This document shows, piece by piece, positions 8,652 to 17,677 of a stretch of DNA of 64,000 bases; position 1 is the first letter of the stretch; each line of letters starts with the position of its first letter. Source of the DNA: Zavarzinella formosa DSM 19928. Lineage in GTDB: Bacteria; Planctomycetota; Planctomycetia; Gemmatales; Gemmataceae. Made by a program: the position numbers and the translations under genes. A model generated the notes under the pieces. It was given only the letters and a program-made list of their open reading frames with translations, searched no databases and had not been told where the DNA came from. The stretch is from NCBI RefSeq assembly GCF_000255705.1, contig NZ_JH636439.1, forward strand, positions 235,111-299,110. The letters are read 5' to 3'.

Positions 8652-9145
8652 CGGCCGAAGAAGTGATTGAGCTGTTGAAACTCGATCCACACCCCGTCGA
8701 AGGGGGCTTTTTCCGCGAGACCTACCGCAGCCGGGCGACATTGCCTGGCCAAGTGTTGCCGGACCACGGGTACGAACGTTCTGTCAGCACAGCCATCTAT
8801 TACCTGTTGACACCGAAGACCGTCTCCGCATTGCACCGTTTGCCGGGCGATGAAGTGTTTCACTTCTATCTCGGTGACCCGGTGAACATGCTCCAACTGT
8901 GGCCGGACGGCTCGACGAAGACTCTCACCATCGGCAACGATCTGGCGAAGGGACATCAACCACAACTGGTCGTCCCGGCGGGAGTTTGGCAGGGGAGCGT
9001 GTTGCAAGACGGCGGGAAGTTCGCCCTGCTCGGGGCGACCATGGCTCCCGGTTTTGATTTCGCCGACTATGTCTCAGGTTTGCGGGAAGAATTGACGGCC
9101 CGATATCCGGGTGAGAAAGAGTTGATTGCCCGGCTGACGGATTGA
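8648..9145 (+). CDS. DUF985-family cupin protein
   Basis: 165 residues, of typical length for the family. It begins 'AEEVIELLKLDPHPVEGGFFRETYRS', the hallmark opening of the DUF985 cupins, then 'STAIYYLLTP' and 'SALHRLPGDEVFHFYLGDPV', which carry the usual histidine and glutamate of the cupin metal pocket, and 'VVPAGVWQGSVL', 'ALLGATMAPGFDFADY'. Members are small single-domain beta-barrels; a sugar or nucleotide-sugar ligand has been suggested for relatives but no general function is established. It overlaps the methyltransferase by four bases (ATGA) and ends just before a strong hairpin. Confidence 0.88.
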   Translation: MTAEEVIELLKLDPHPVEGGFFRETYRSRATLPGQVLPDHGYERSVSTAIYYLLTPKTVSALHRLPGDEVFHFYLGDPVNMLQLWPDGSTKTLTIGNDLAKGHQPQLVVPAGVWQGSVLQDGGKFALLGATMAPGFDFADYVSGLREELTARYPGEKELIARLTD

Positions 9146-9152
9146 TCACGTT

Positions 9153-9189
9153 TTGTCGAGCCGGACCAATTGCGATTCCGGCTCGACAA
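9153..9189. terminator. Perfect 13-bp hairpin between convergent genes
   Basis: TTGTCGAGCCGGA (9153-9165) pairs perfectly with TCCGGCTCGACAA (9177-9189) around an 11-base loop. It lies between the cupin stop at 9145 (+) and the RND pump stop at 9205 (-), so it can terminate both. There is no long U-tract, but a TTTT precedes the left arm. Confidence 0.75.
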
Positions 9190-9204
9190 TGTCATTTTCA
9201 ACGA

Positions 9205-12200
9205 TCAGGTCTTTGTTTCGGCACTGCTTTCCAACGCCGCCATCTTCGCCGCATATTCGGCGTTCTTCCGGTCCCAGCGATCCTTCACCCATTGGATCGT
9301 GTAATAAAATACGGGTGTGAGGAACAAACCGAAGACGGTCACGCCGGTCATCCCTGCGAAGACGGCGGTTCCCAACGCCCGCCGCATTTCGGCCCCGGCC
9401 CCCTCGGCAATCAACAGCGGAACCACGCCGAAGATAAACGCCACCGAGGTCATGATGATCGGCCGCAACCGGAGTTTACAGGCTTGCAAGGTGGCTTCCC
9501 GCCTTGGCATTCCTTCTTCCCGTTTTTGTTTGGCAAATTCCACGATCAGGATGGCGTTTTTACAAGCCAGCCCGACCAGCACGATAAATCCGACTTGTGT
9601 GAAAATGTTGATATCCTGCCCGGCCAGCCGGATGCCAATGCCGGCGCTCAACAGACACATCGGCACGACGAGAATCACCGCCAGCGGCAACGCCCAACTT
9701 TCGTATTGGGCGGCCAGCACCAAGAAGGCCAGCACCACCGCCAGAAGGAAGGCCTTCATGGCGGTATCTTTCGTTTGAAGTTGAAGCAGGGCCAGTTCCG
9801 TCCATTCGGATTTTAAGCCGGGCAAGAGTTCCTGATTGGCGATTCGTTCGGCCGTGTTGATTGCCTGTCCGGAACTGACGCCCACGGCCGGGTCCACGTT
9901 CACCGTCGCGGCCGGGTAGAGGTTATAACGTTGAATCATCACCGGGCCTGTTGCCTCCTTCACGGAGAGGAATGCCGCCACGGGAACCATCTCCCCGGAA
10001 TCGTTCCGCACATGCACCGACTTGAGGTCCTCGGCCTTCTTCCGGAAGCGGTTGTCGGCTTGCACATTCACCTGCCATGTCCGGCCGAACTTGTTGAAGT
10101 CGTTCACGTACAACGAACCAAAATACACTTGAAGCGTGTTGATGATCTCGGCCACGGAGACATTCATCGACTTGGCGGCCACGCGGTCGACTTCCAGTTT
10201 CAGCCAGGGCGTGTCGGCCCGATACCCCGTGAAACAATTGCGGAGATCGCTGACATCACTGGCGGCGGCCACCACCTGTCGGGCCGAGGCTTGCAACAAC
10301 ATCGGGTCCACATCGGACGGATCTTGGATCACCAGGCTGAACCCGCCGGATGTTCCCAGCCCGTCCACCGCCGGAGCACTGAATACGTTCAACAAGGCTC
10401 CGGGGACTTGTTCGGAGAAGATCCCCTGAAGTTTCGCGGCAATGGCGTCGGCCGAGCGATCTGATTCGAGGCGGTCGCCGAAGGGATCGAGCATCACATA
10501 GACGGTGCCGAAATTCGGGGCGTTGGCCCCAAGTTGTACCGACTGCCCGCCGATGGCCACGGTATGGCTGACGCCGGGCATCTCGCGGGCGATTGTTTCG
10601 ATTCGCCGCATCACCTGCTCCGTACGGGTGACGGAGGCAGAGTCGGGCAGTTGCACATTCACCAACAGGTATCCCTTGTCCTGCGGGGGAATGAACCCCG
10701 AGGGGGTGTTGGCGAATGTCGTGATCGTGAGATAAATCAATACCCCATACACCGCCAGCGGCAGGATGGTCACTCGCAATAATCCGCGAACGGCCAGCAG
10801 ATAACCGCCGGTGCAAAAATCAAAAACCACGTTGAACCAGCGGAAGAACATCGCCAGCACAAAATTGAGCGGCCGGGAGACATACCAACCCAGCATCCCG
10901 CCGGCAAAGGCCGTGACACCCAGGATGATCGGGGACCAAAACCGTTGGGGCACGAATTGCGCCCATTCCAGCGGGATCTTTGGGATCACCCGTTCCGGCA
11001 ACAGTGTCCAGCCGAAATACAACACCAAGCCGACCGCCAGACTGAAGTAGGCCGCCTTCGGCAACGGGTCGTGGTTTTGTTCGTCTCCCTTCTTCAACAG
11101 CAAGGCACACAGAGCCGGGCTGAGCGTGAGGGAATTAAACGCGGAAATCAACGTGCTGACGGCGATGGTCACCGCGAATTGCCGGAAGAACTGCCCGATG
11201 ATCCCGGAAATGAACACGCACGGAATGAACACGGCCGCCAGCACCAATCCCACCGCAATCACCGGGCCGGACACCTCATCCATCGCCTGCGCGGTGGCGT
11301 CTCTCGGTCGCATCCCGTGATCGATGTGATGCTGCACCGCCTCGACGACCACGATGGCGTCATCGACCACGATCCCGACCGCCAGCACCAGCCCGAACAG
11401 CGTCAGGTTGTTCAGCGAATAGCCGAACACGGCCATCGCCCCGAAGGTGCCGACGATGGCCACCGGCACGGCCGCCAGCGGAATGATGGCTGCCCGCCAG
11501 CTTTGCAGGAACACCAGCATCACCACCCCGACCAGCACCACGGCATCGAACAGTGTTTTGAAGACTTCTTTCACCGATTCATCAATAAACGGCGTCGTGT
11601 CGTACACGATGGCGTAATCCACTCCCTGCGGGAAGCGGGCTTTCAGATCCTCCATCTTTTTGCGAACGTCTTTCGCCGTGTCGATGGCGTTCGAGCCCGG
11701 CAATTGATAAACGCTGAGAGCCACGGAAGGCTTGCCGTCGAGGGTGCAAGTCTGGTCGTAGCCTGTCGCCCCAAGTTCGACGCGGGCGACATCTCGCATC
11801 CGCACCACCCGGCCGTTGTCGTCCGATTTCAAAATCATGTCGGAAAACTGGTCTTCGTCCGCCAGTCGTCCCAGCGTGTTGATCGTGTATTGGAAACTCT
11901 GTCCGTTCGGCACCGGCGGCTGGCCGATCTGTCCGGCGGCCACTTGGGCGTTTTGCTGTTCGATGGCGTGAATCACATCTGTGGCGGAGAGACCGCGAAT
12001 GGTCATCTTCTCGGGGTCCAGCCAGAGCCGCATCGAATAATCGCGTTGCCCCAAATAGGTGATGTCCCCCACGCCGGAGACACGGGAAAGTTCGTCACGC
12101 AATTGAATCGTCGCGTAGTTGCTCAGATATAGGTTGTCCCGCGTGGCATCCGGGCTGAACAGGTTAATAATCATCAACACTGTCGGCGATTTCTTCTTCA

Positions 12201-12588
12201 CCAACACGCCTCGCCGTTTCACAAGGTCCGGCAACACTGGCTGGGCCAGATTCACACGGTTTTGCACCAACACTTGGGCGATGTTCAAATCCGTGCCTGG
12301 CTTGAAGGTCACGGTGAGCGTGTATCCTCCGTCGTTTGTGGAACGGGAGGTCATGTACATCATGTCCTCGACGCCGTTGACCTGCTGCTCGATGGGGGCC
12401 GCCACGGTGTCCCCCACGGTGCGCGCATTCGCCCCCGGATACACGGCGGATACTTCCACCGTCGGCGGCGTGATCTCCGGATATTGGGCCACGGGTAGCG
12501 TAAACAACGCCACCGTCCCCGCCAGCACGATGATGATGGACAGCACGCTGGCGAAGATCGGCCGGTCGATGAAAAAGCGTGTGAACAA
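9205..12588 (-). CDS. RND (HAE-1) multidrug efflux pump, second of two
   Basis: 1127 residues of the AcrB/HAE-1 family: 12 core transmembrane helices and two large periplasmic loops. The proton relay is intact: the aspartate pair in 'VGIVVDDAIVVVEAV' (TM4) and the lysine in 'GLACKNAILIVEFAKQ' (TM10). It exports hydrophobic compounds by proton antiport, with a periplasmic adaptor and an outer-membrane channel. Between the helices before and after 'LSPALCALLLKK' and 'FRWFNVVFDF' it carries about 60 extra residues (coded around 10840-11095) that include two additional hydrophobic helices ('FSLAVGLVLYFGWTLL', 'PIILGVTAFAGGMLGWYV'). It is last in the operon after the adaptor and a paralogous pump, and has no TolC-like partner here. 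Confidence 0.93.
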   Translation of the reverse strand: MFTRFFIDRPIFASVLSIIIVLAGTVALFTLPVAQYPEITPPTVEVSAVYPGANARTVGDTVAAPIEQQVNGVEDMMYMTSRSTNDGGYTLTVTFKPGTDLNIAQVLVQNRVNLAQPVLPDLVKRRGVLVKKKSPTVLMIINLFSPDATRDNLYLSNYATIQLRDELSRVSGVGDITYLGQRDYSMRLWLDPEKMTIRGLSATDVIHAIEQQNAQVAAGQIGQPPVPNGQSFQYTINTLGRLADEDQFSDMILKSDDNGRVVRMRDVARVELGATGYDQTCTLDGKPSVALSVYQLPGSNAIDTAKDVRKKMEDLKARFPQGVDYAIVYDTTPFIDESVKEVFKTLFDAVVLVGVVMLVFLQSWRAAIIPLAAVPVAIVGTFGAMAVFGYSLNNLTLFGLVLAVGIVVDDAIVVVEAVQHHIDHGMRPRDATAQAMDEVSGPVIAVGLVLAAVFIPCVFISGIIGQFFRQFAVTIAVSTLISAFNSLTLSPALCALLLKKGDEQNHDPLPKAAYFSLAVGLVLYFGWTLLPERVIPKIPLEWAQFVPQRFWSPIILGVTAFAGGMLGWYVSRPLNFVLAMFFRWFNVVFDFCTGGYLLAVRGLLRVTILPLAVYGVLIYLTITTFANTPSGFIPPQDKGYLLVNVQLPDSASVTRTEQVMRRIETIAREMPGVSHTVAIGGQSVQLGANAPNFGTVYVMLDPFGDRLESDRSADAIAAKLQGIFSEQVPGALLNVFSAPAVDGLGTSGGFSLVIQDPSDVDPMLLQASARQVVAAASDVSDLRNCFTGYRADTPWLKLEVDRVAAKSMNVSVAEIINTLQVYFGSLYVNDFNKFGRTWQVNVQADNRFRKKAEDLKSVHVRNDSGEMVPVAAFLSVKEATGPVMIQRYNLYPAATVNVDPAVGVSSGQAINTAERIANQELLPGLKSEWTELALLQLQTKDTAMKAFLLAVVLAFLVLAAQYESWALPLAVILVVPMCLLSAGIGIRLAGQDINIFTQVGFIVLVGLACKNAILIVEFAKQKREEGMPRREATLQACKLRLRPIIMTSVAFIFGVVPLLIAEGAGAEMRRALGTAVFAGMTGVTVFGLFLTPVFYYTIQWVKDRWDRKNAEYAAKMAALESSAETKT

Positions 12589-12634
12589 GTGGGAAACTGG
12601 GGTTTAAGGTTTAGGGTTTAGGGCGTGAAAAACA

Positions 12635-12752
12635 AACCTCACCCCCTAACCCCCTCTCCTAAAAGAGAGGGGGGACAGTCAATGTAACGGGCTTCGACGA
12701 CCTCGCTCTTGCTCCCCCTCTCTTTTAGGAGAGGGGGCCGGGGGGTGAGGTT
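12635..12752. repeat. REP/BIME-like inverted repeat between the two RND genes
   Basis: Two 39-base arms (12635-12673 and 12714-12752) are inverted copies with 36 of 39 positions identical. Each arm also contains its own hairpin, CCCCTCTC...GAGAGGGG around CTAAAA. This nested palindrome fills most of the 168-base gap between the pump genes. It could stabilise or attenuate the transcript, and its form suggests a dispersed intergenic repeat of this genome. Confidence 0.85.
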
Positions 12753-12756
12753 GTCT

Positions 12757-15700
12757 TCACGATCCCACTCCCCTCGAACGAAACACCGATCCAATGCTCT
12801 TGCTCGCCCGGCTGGCGATTGGCTTCACAAATCTCAGAGTGATTATCCCCATGAAGAAATGGGAAACCGCTTGTAATCGGTGGTGGTTGAAAATCTTCGC
12901 CTCGGAAATCCAGTCGATCACCACGAAAAACACCGGGGTAAGCACGATCCCGAAAATGGTCACGCCGAGCATCCCGCCGAACACAGCCGTGCCCAGAGCC
13001 TGACGCATTTCGGCCCCGGCGCCTGTCGCCAGCATCAACGGCACGACACCGAGGATGAACGCCAGCGAGGTCATCAAAATCGGGCGAAACCGCAGGTGAC
13101 ACGCCTCCAAGATGGCCGTGCGACGATCCATGCCCCGGTCTCGCGCCACCTTGGCATATTCCACAATGAGGATCGCGTTTTTGCACGCCAGCCCGATCAA
13201 AACCACGAAGCCCACTTGTGTGAATACGTTCACATCCTTGCCCGAGTAGGCGACCGCCGCCAGCGAGCCGACCACGCACACGGGAACGACGAGGATCACC
13301 GCCAGCGGCAGTGTCCAGCTTTCGTAGAGGGCGGCCAGCACCAAAAACACGAAGGCGACGGAGATGGCGAAGATGATCGTTCCCGTGTCCCGCACCCGAC
13401 GTTCGATGAAGAAGAGTTCGGACCATTCATAGCCCATTCCCTTCGGCAACTCCGTTTCAGCCAGACGTTCCATCACTCCCATCGCATCCCCGGAACTGAC
13501 GGCCGGGGCCAGATTGCCATTTACCGTTGCCGACGGGTGCATGTTGTGCCGGGTGATGACCAGCGGGCCGCTTTCCTCCCTCACTTTCAGGAGGGCGCCA
13601 AGCGGAACCATCTGGCCCAGATGGTTCCGGATCTTGAGTTTGCGGATGTCATCCAGTTCATTGCGATACTGCTGCTCGGCCTGCACGTTCACCTGCCAGG
13701 TGCGGCCAAGGAGGTTGAAGTCGTTCACATAACGAGCGCCGATCGTTGCCTGCAACAGCCCGAACACATCCTTCAGTTCCACTCCGTGCGACAGGCAGGC
13801 GGTGCGGTCCACATCCAGAAAAATTTGCGGCGAATTCGTGCGATACACCGTGAACAGCCCGACGAGACCCGGCTGTTGATTGGCTTTCTCGATGAAGTTT
13901 TCCGTCTGCCCTTGAAGCATGCGCGGACCGACATCCTCTTTGTCCTCAATCATGATGCGAAAGCCGCCTGCCCGCCCGAGGCCGGAAACAGCAGGCGCGC
14001 CGAAGATGTTCACTTGGGCCTCGGGAACCGCCTTGGCGACGGCTCCCCGGAGTTTCCCGATAATCGCTTCGGAGTATAGTTCCGGTGTCTGGCGGTTTTC
14101 AAAACTATCGAGAATGATGAACATCGACCCGAAGTTGGACCCATATGCGGACAACACAAAGGAGTTCCCGGACACGCTGTTGACGTGCTTGATCCCCGGT
14201 GTCTTGAGGGCGATGTCCGAAATTTTCCGGATCGCCTCTCCCGTTCGCTCGGACGAGGCCGAGTCGGGCAATTGAATACTGGCGATCAGATAGCCCTTGT
14301 CCTGTTGCGGAATAAACCCAATCGGCAGTTTTTGGTAGCCCCACACACCTGCCGACAACAAGCCGACATATCCGGCCAAAGCCAGCAACGGCACGCGGAT
14401 GGCGATGCCGACGCTCTTCACGTAGACATAGCCCAAACCGCCGAAACACTTGTTGAACAGCCAGAAAAACCATCCTAGCAAGAGATTGAGGAACCGGGTG
14501 AACAGATCCTGCCGGCCCTTGGTCGGCCGAATAAGCAAGGCTGCCAGGGCCGGGCTGAATGTGAGGGAATTGAACGTGGAAATCAACGTGCTGACGGCGA
14601 TGGTGACCGCGAATTGTCGGAAGAACTGCCCGATGATTCCCTCGATAAACGCGCAGGGAACGAACACAGCCACCAGAACAACGCCCACCGCAAACACCGG
14701 ACCGGTGACTTCATGCATCGCGGCAATGGTTGCGTCCCTTGGAGCCAGCCCTTTTTCCACCTGATGCTGCACGGCCTCGACGACCACGATGGCATCATCG
14801 ACCACAATCCCGACCGCCAGCACCAGCCCGAACAGTGTCAGGTTGTTCAGCGAATAGCCAATCACCGACATGACGCCAAACGTGCCGATGATGGCCACCG
14901 GCACGGCCGCCAGAGGGATGATCGCGGCCCGCCAGCTTTGCAGAAACACCAGCACCACAATGGCGACGAGGAGGATGGCATCCCGAAGTGATTTGAACAC
15001 TTCCCAAATGGATTCTTTGATAAACGGCGTCGTGTCGTACCCGATCTCGTATTGAACCCCGGCGGGGAAGGCGAGACTCGCCCGCTCCATCGCCTCCTTG
15101 ACGGAATCACCCACTTCAAGGGCATTGGCTCCTGTCAGCAGGAAGATGGCCAGACCCACGGTTTGCTTGTTGTCGAATTTATTCGATACATCCTGGACCT
15201 TCGCGCCAAGTTCGACGCTGGCCACATCCCTGATCCGGACAACCTGGCCGTCTTGCCCGACCTTCACCACCACATCCCCAAATTCTTCCACCGTGGACAG
15301 TCGGCCCAAAGCCGTCAGCGTGATTTGCAATTGCTGACCGTCCCCGACCGGCGGTTGTCCCACCTGCCCGGCGGCGATCTGGGCGTTTTGTTCCCGCAGG
15401 GCGTTTACCACGTCGTTGGCGCTGAGGTTGCGCGAGGCCAGTTTCTCCGGGTTGACCCAGATTCGCATGGCATAATCACGCTGCCCGAAGACTGTCACAT
15501 CGCTGATGCCGGGCACGCGGGACAATTCGTCCTTGACTCGCGTGACCGCGTAGTTGCTCATGTAAAGCTGGCTGTAGCTGTCATCCGGTGAGTTGAGGGA
15601 CACCGTCATCAGAATTTCCGGAGACCGTTTTCGCGTGGTCACTCCGGTGGCCCGCACGACATCGGGCAAGTTCGGCAACGCCAGATTTACCCGGTTTTGC

Positions 15701-16023
15701 ACGAGAATCTGGGCAAGATTCAGGTTGGTGCCGATTTCAAAGGTGACGGTAAGCGTGTACGATCCGTCCGACGTGCATTGGGAGGTCATGTAGAGCATGC
15801 GCTCCACACCGTTGACCTGTTGTTCCACAGGCGAGGCGATCGTTTCCGAGACGACCTTGGCGCTCGCCCCCGGATAGTTGCAATCCACCTGAATCGTCGG
15901 CGGGGTGACCGGGGGATATTGCGACAACGGCAGCGTCGGCGCGGCAAGCAATCCCGCCAGCGTGACCACAATGGACAGCACGCTGGCAAAGATGGGCCGG
16001 TCGATGAAGAAGCGGACGAACAA
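12757..16023 (-). CDS. RND (HAE-1) multidrug efflux pump, first of two
   Basis: 1088 residues with the standard AcrB layout and no extra helices. Proton-relay residues are conserved: 'VGIVVDDAIVVVEAV' in TM4 and 'IGLACKNAILIVEYAK' in TM10. The N-terminus 'FVRFFIDRPIFASVLSIVVTL' is the usual HAE-1 opening. It lies 100 bases downstream of the adaptor gene start-to-stop gap (adaptor stop at 16124) and upstream of a second pump; the two pumps share the order and motifs of a duplication but are clearly divergent. Two pump genes after one adaptor recalls MdtB/MdtC-type heteromultimeric pumps, though each may act alone. Confidence 0.93.
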   Translation of the reverse strand: MFVRFFIDRPIFASVLSIVVTLAGLLAAPTLPLSQYPPVTPPTIQVDCNYPGASAKVVSETIASPVEQQVNGVERMLYMTSQCTSDGSYTLTVTFEIGTNLNLAQILVQNRVNLALPNLPDVVRATGVTTRKRSPEILMTVSLNSPDDSYSQLYMSNYAVTRVKDELSRVPGISDVTVFGQRDYAMRIWVNPEKLASRNLSANDVVNALREQNAQIAAGQVGQPPVGDGQQLQITLTALGRLSTVEEFGDVVVKVGQDGQVVRIRDVASVELGAKVQDVSNKFDNKQTVGLAIFLLTGANALEVGDSVKEAMERASLAFPAGVQYEIGYDTTPFIKESIWEVFKSLRDAILLVAIVVLVFLQSWRAAIIPLAAVPVAIIGTFGVMSVIGYSLNNLTLFGLVLAVGIVVDDAIVVVEAVQHQVEKGLAPRDATIAAMHEVTGPVFAVGVVLVAVFVPCAFIEGIIGQFFRQFAVTIAVSTLISTFNSLTFSPALAALLIRPTKGRQDLFTRFLNLLLGWFFWLFNKCFGGLGYVYVKSVGIAIRVPLLALAGYVGLLSAGVWGYQKLPIGFIPQQDKGYLIASIQLPDSASSERTGEAIRKISDIALKTPGIKHVNSVSGNSFVLSAYGSNFGSMFIILDSFENRQTPELYSEAIIGKLRGAVAKAVPEAQVNIFGAPAVSGLGRAGGFRIMIEDKEDVGPRMLQGQTENFIEKANQQPGLVGLFTVYRTNSPQIFLDVDRTACLSHGVELKDVFGLLQATIGARYVNDFNLLGRTWQVNVQAEQQYRNELDDIRKLKIRNHLGQMVPLGALLKVREESGPLVITRHNMHPSATVNGNLAPAVSSGDAMGVMERLAETELPKGMGYEWSELFFIERRVRDTGTIIFAISVAFVFLVLAALYESWTLPLAVILVVPVCVVGSLAAVAYSGKDVNVFTQVGFVVLIGLACKNAILIVEYAKVARDRGMDRRTAILEACHLRFRPILMTSLAFILGVVPLMLATGAGAEMRQALGTAVFGGMLGVTIFGIVLTPVFFVVIDWISEAKIFNHHRLQAVSHFFMGIITLRFVKPIASRASKSIGSVFRSRGVGS

Positions 16024-16123
16024 GGTAGGGAACAGGGGTTAGGGTTTGGGGTTTGGGAAAACCCCTTTGTTCCGGGAAGTATGGGCATGGCGGGGCGAGG
16101 AAACGGTCTCTTCACCACCCCTT

Positions 16124-17389
16124 TTATTTGTGGGCGGGTGTTTCCGCTTTCGGCGTGGCGGCCGCCGTTTCTGATGAGGGCTTCTTGGTTTCGGCGGCCT
16201 TCGGGGCGACTTTCACACCCGGCCGGACCCGTTGCAGACCGCTGACGATCACGCGATCACCGGGTTGCACCCCTTCGATAATCACTCGATCTTGTTCCAC
16301 TTGCTGGCCAATCTTGACCCGCCGGTAAACCACTTCATCCTTGTCGTTCAACAAGTACACATATTTTTGCCCCTGATCGGACCCGAGGGCTTCCTCCGGC
16401 ACCAGAATCGCCTCGTGGGGACGGCCCACGGGAAGACGAACACGAACAAACAGGCCGGGGGACAACAGGTGAATAAAGGCATCCGGAGCCGGGACGGCCG
16501 GCGGCGATTGCGTGCTGACCGAAACCACTTCGGGAGCCGGGATTTTTTTCTTGGGGTTGTCCAAAATGGCCCGAACTCGCAGCGTTCCCGTCGCCGGGTC
16601 CACTTTGTTGTCGATGAAATCGATCACGCCCTTTTGGGAGAATCCATCCTCGTCCGCGAGACCAATCAACACTTCCATTTTCCGGCTGCGGGCCGAATCA
16701 ACTTTGCCGTCTTGAATCAACCGACGAACTCGCAACATCGTTCGCTCGTCGATGTCGAAGTTCGCATAAATCTGATCCAACGCCACGATGCTGGTCAATA
16801 TGGTGTCGTCGGCTTTCACCAAGTTGCCCTTGTCCATCATCCGGCGGCTGATTCGCCCGGAAATGGGGGCCGAAATCTTTGTGAACTTGAAATTGGTTTC
16901 CGCCAGATTACGAGTGGCCTTCGCCAGACTGAGAGAGGCGACGGCCTCATTCCGGTCACCGGTCACACGGTCAAATTCTTCTTGCGTGACCGCCTTGGTG
17001 CCGACAGCCGTTTGGAGGCGGTCATAATCGAGTTGCAACCGATTAAGCCGGGCTTGGGCTTGGGCCACGTTCGCAATCGATTGGTCGAGGGTTGCCTGAT
17101 AGGTGCGGGGGTCAATGTCAAACAGGGGTTGATCGGCGGTGACTTCCTTGCCGTCCGTGAAGTGAATCTTGTCCACATATCCGCTCACGCGGGCACGAAC
17201 GTCCACCATCAGGATCGGTTCGGTCCGACCGGTGAAGTCTTCGTAATCGGTGACGATTTGTTTGACCGGGGTTCCGACGATCACTTCTGCCGGTTTGGTC
17301 GGAGCAAGAGCCGGTGCGGGCCGGGAGCAACCCGCGAGAAAGCCAAGGCCAAGACCCAAGGCCAGTGTTCCAAGGATTCGCCGACGCAT
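16124..17389 (-). CDS. RND efflux periplasmic adaptor (membrane fusion) lipoprotein
   Basis: 421 residues from ATG 17389; an ATG at 17404 would add five. The signal peptide ends in a lipobox ('LGFLAGC'), so the protein is lipid-anchored. It has the HlyD/AcrA order: biotinyl-lipoyl half ('VDVRARVSGYVDKIHFTDGKEV'), a coiled-coil hairpin of about 60 residues ('DQSIANVAQAQARLNRLQLDY' onward), second lipoyl half ('ISAPISGRISRRMMDKGNLV'), a beta-barrel and a membrane-proximal domain. An extension at the C-terminus is rich in Lys, Pro and Ala. It bridges the pump and an outer-membrane channel. First gene of the efflux operon; no TetR-type regulator is adjacent. Confidence 0.92.
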   Translation of the reverse strand: MRRRILGTLALGLGLGFLAGCSRPAPALAPTKPAEVIVGTPVKQIVTDYEDFTGRTEPILMVDVRARVSGYVDKIHFTDGKEVTADQPLFDIDPRTYQATLDQSIANVAQAQARLNRLQLDYDRLQTAVGTKAVTQEEFDRVTGDRNEAVASLSLAKATRNLAETNFKFTKISAPISGRISRRMMDKGNLVKADDTILTSIVALDQIYANFDIDERTMLRVRRLIQDGKVDSARSRKMEVLIGLADEDGFSQKGVIDFIDNKVDPATGTLRVRAILDNPKKKIPAPEVVSVSTQSPPAVPAPDAFIHLLSPGLFVRVRLPVGRPHEAILVPEEALGSDQGQKYVYLLNDKDEVVYRRVKIGQQVEQDRVIIEGVQPGDRVIVSGLQRVRPGVKVAPKAAETKKPSSETAAATPKAETPAHK

Positions 17390-17664
17390 TCTGCACCTCA
17401 CCACTACTCAACAGGAGAGTAGAGTCATCTTATCACAGTCATTGAGCGAAGACAGAAAGACCCTCAACGGGAATACCGGGCTGAAATCGAGAGCTTACAG
17501 GGAAATTGTCTGATATCCGGGAATGCTCGTCAGGTCACGGACATCTTCGACGAAGGCCGGAAGAAAACCATTCAGTTTGTCCGCGTCAAAAACCGACAAG
17601 CAAATTTTCACCCGCCGGTGTTTTTTTTCCCCTTCGGGTGTGTTATCCTCGCCCATCAACTAAT

Positions 17665-17670
17665 GGAGGT
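17665..17670 (+). promoter_or_regulatory. Shine-Dalgarno for the ceramidase-like gene
   Basis: GGAGGT, seven bases upstream of the ATG at 17678. It selects this start over the in-frame start at 17618. Confidence 0.7.
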
Positions 17671-17677
17671 TTCACTC

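Noticed and set aside
10945..12132. 395-codon frame antisense to the second RND pump
   Set aside because: Shadow of the high-GC coding strand; His/Arg/Gln-rich product with no motifs. Similar antisense frames at 12880-14079 and 16232-17422 were dropped for the same reason.
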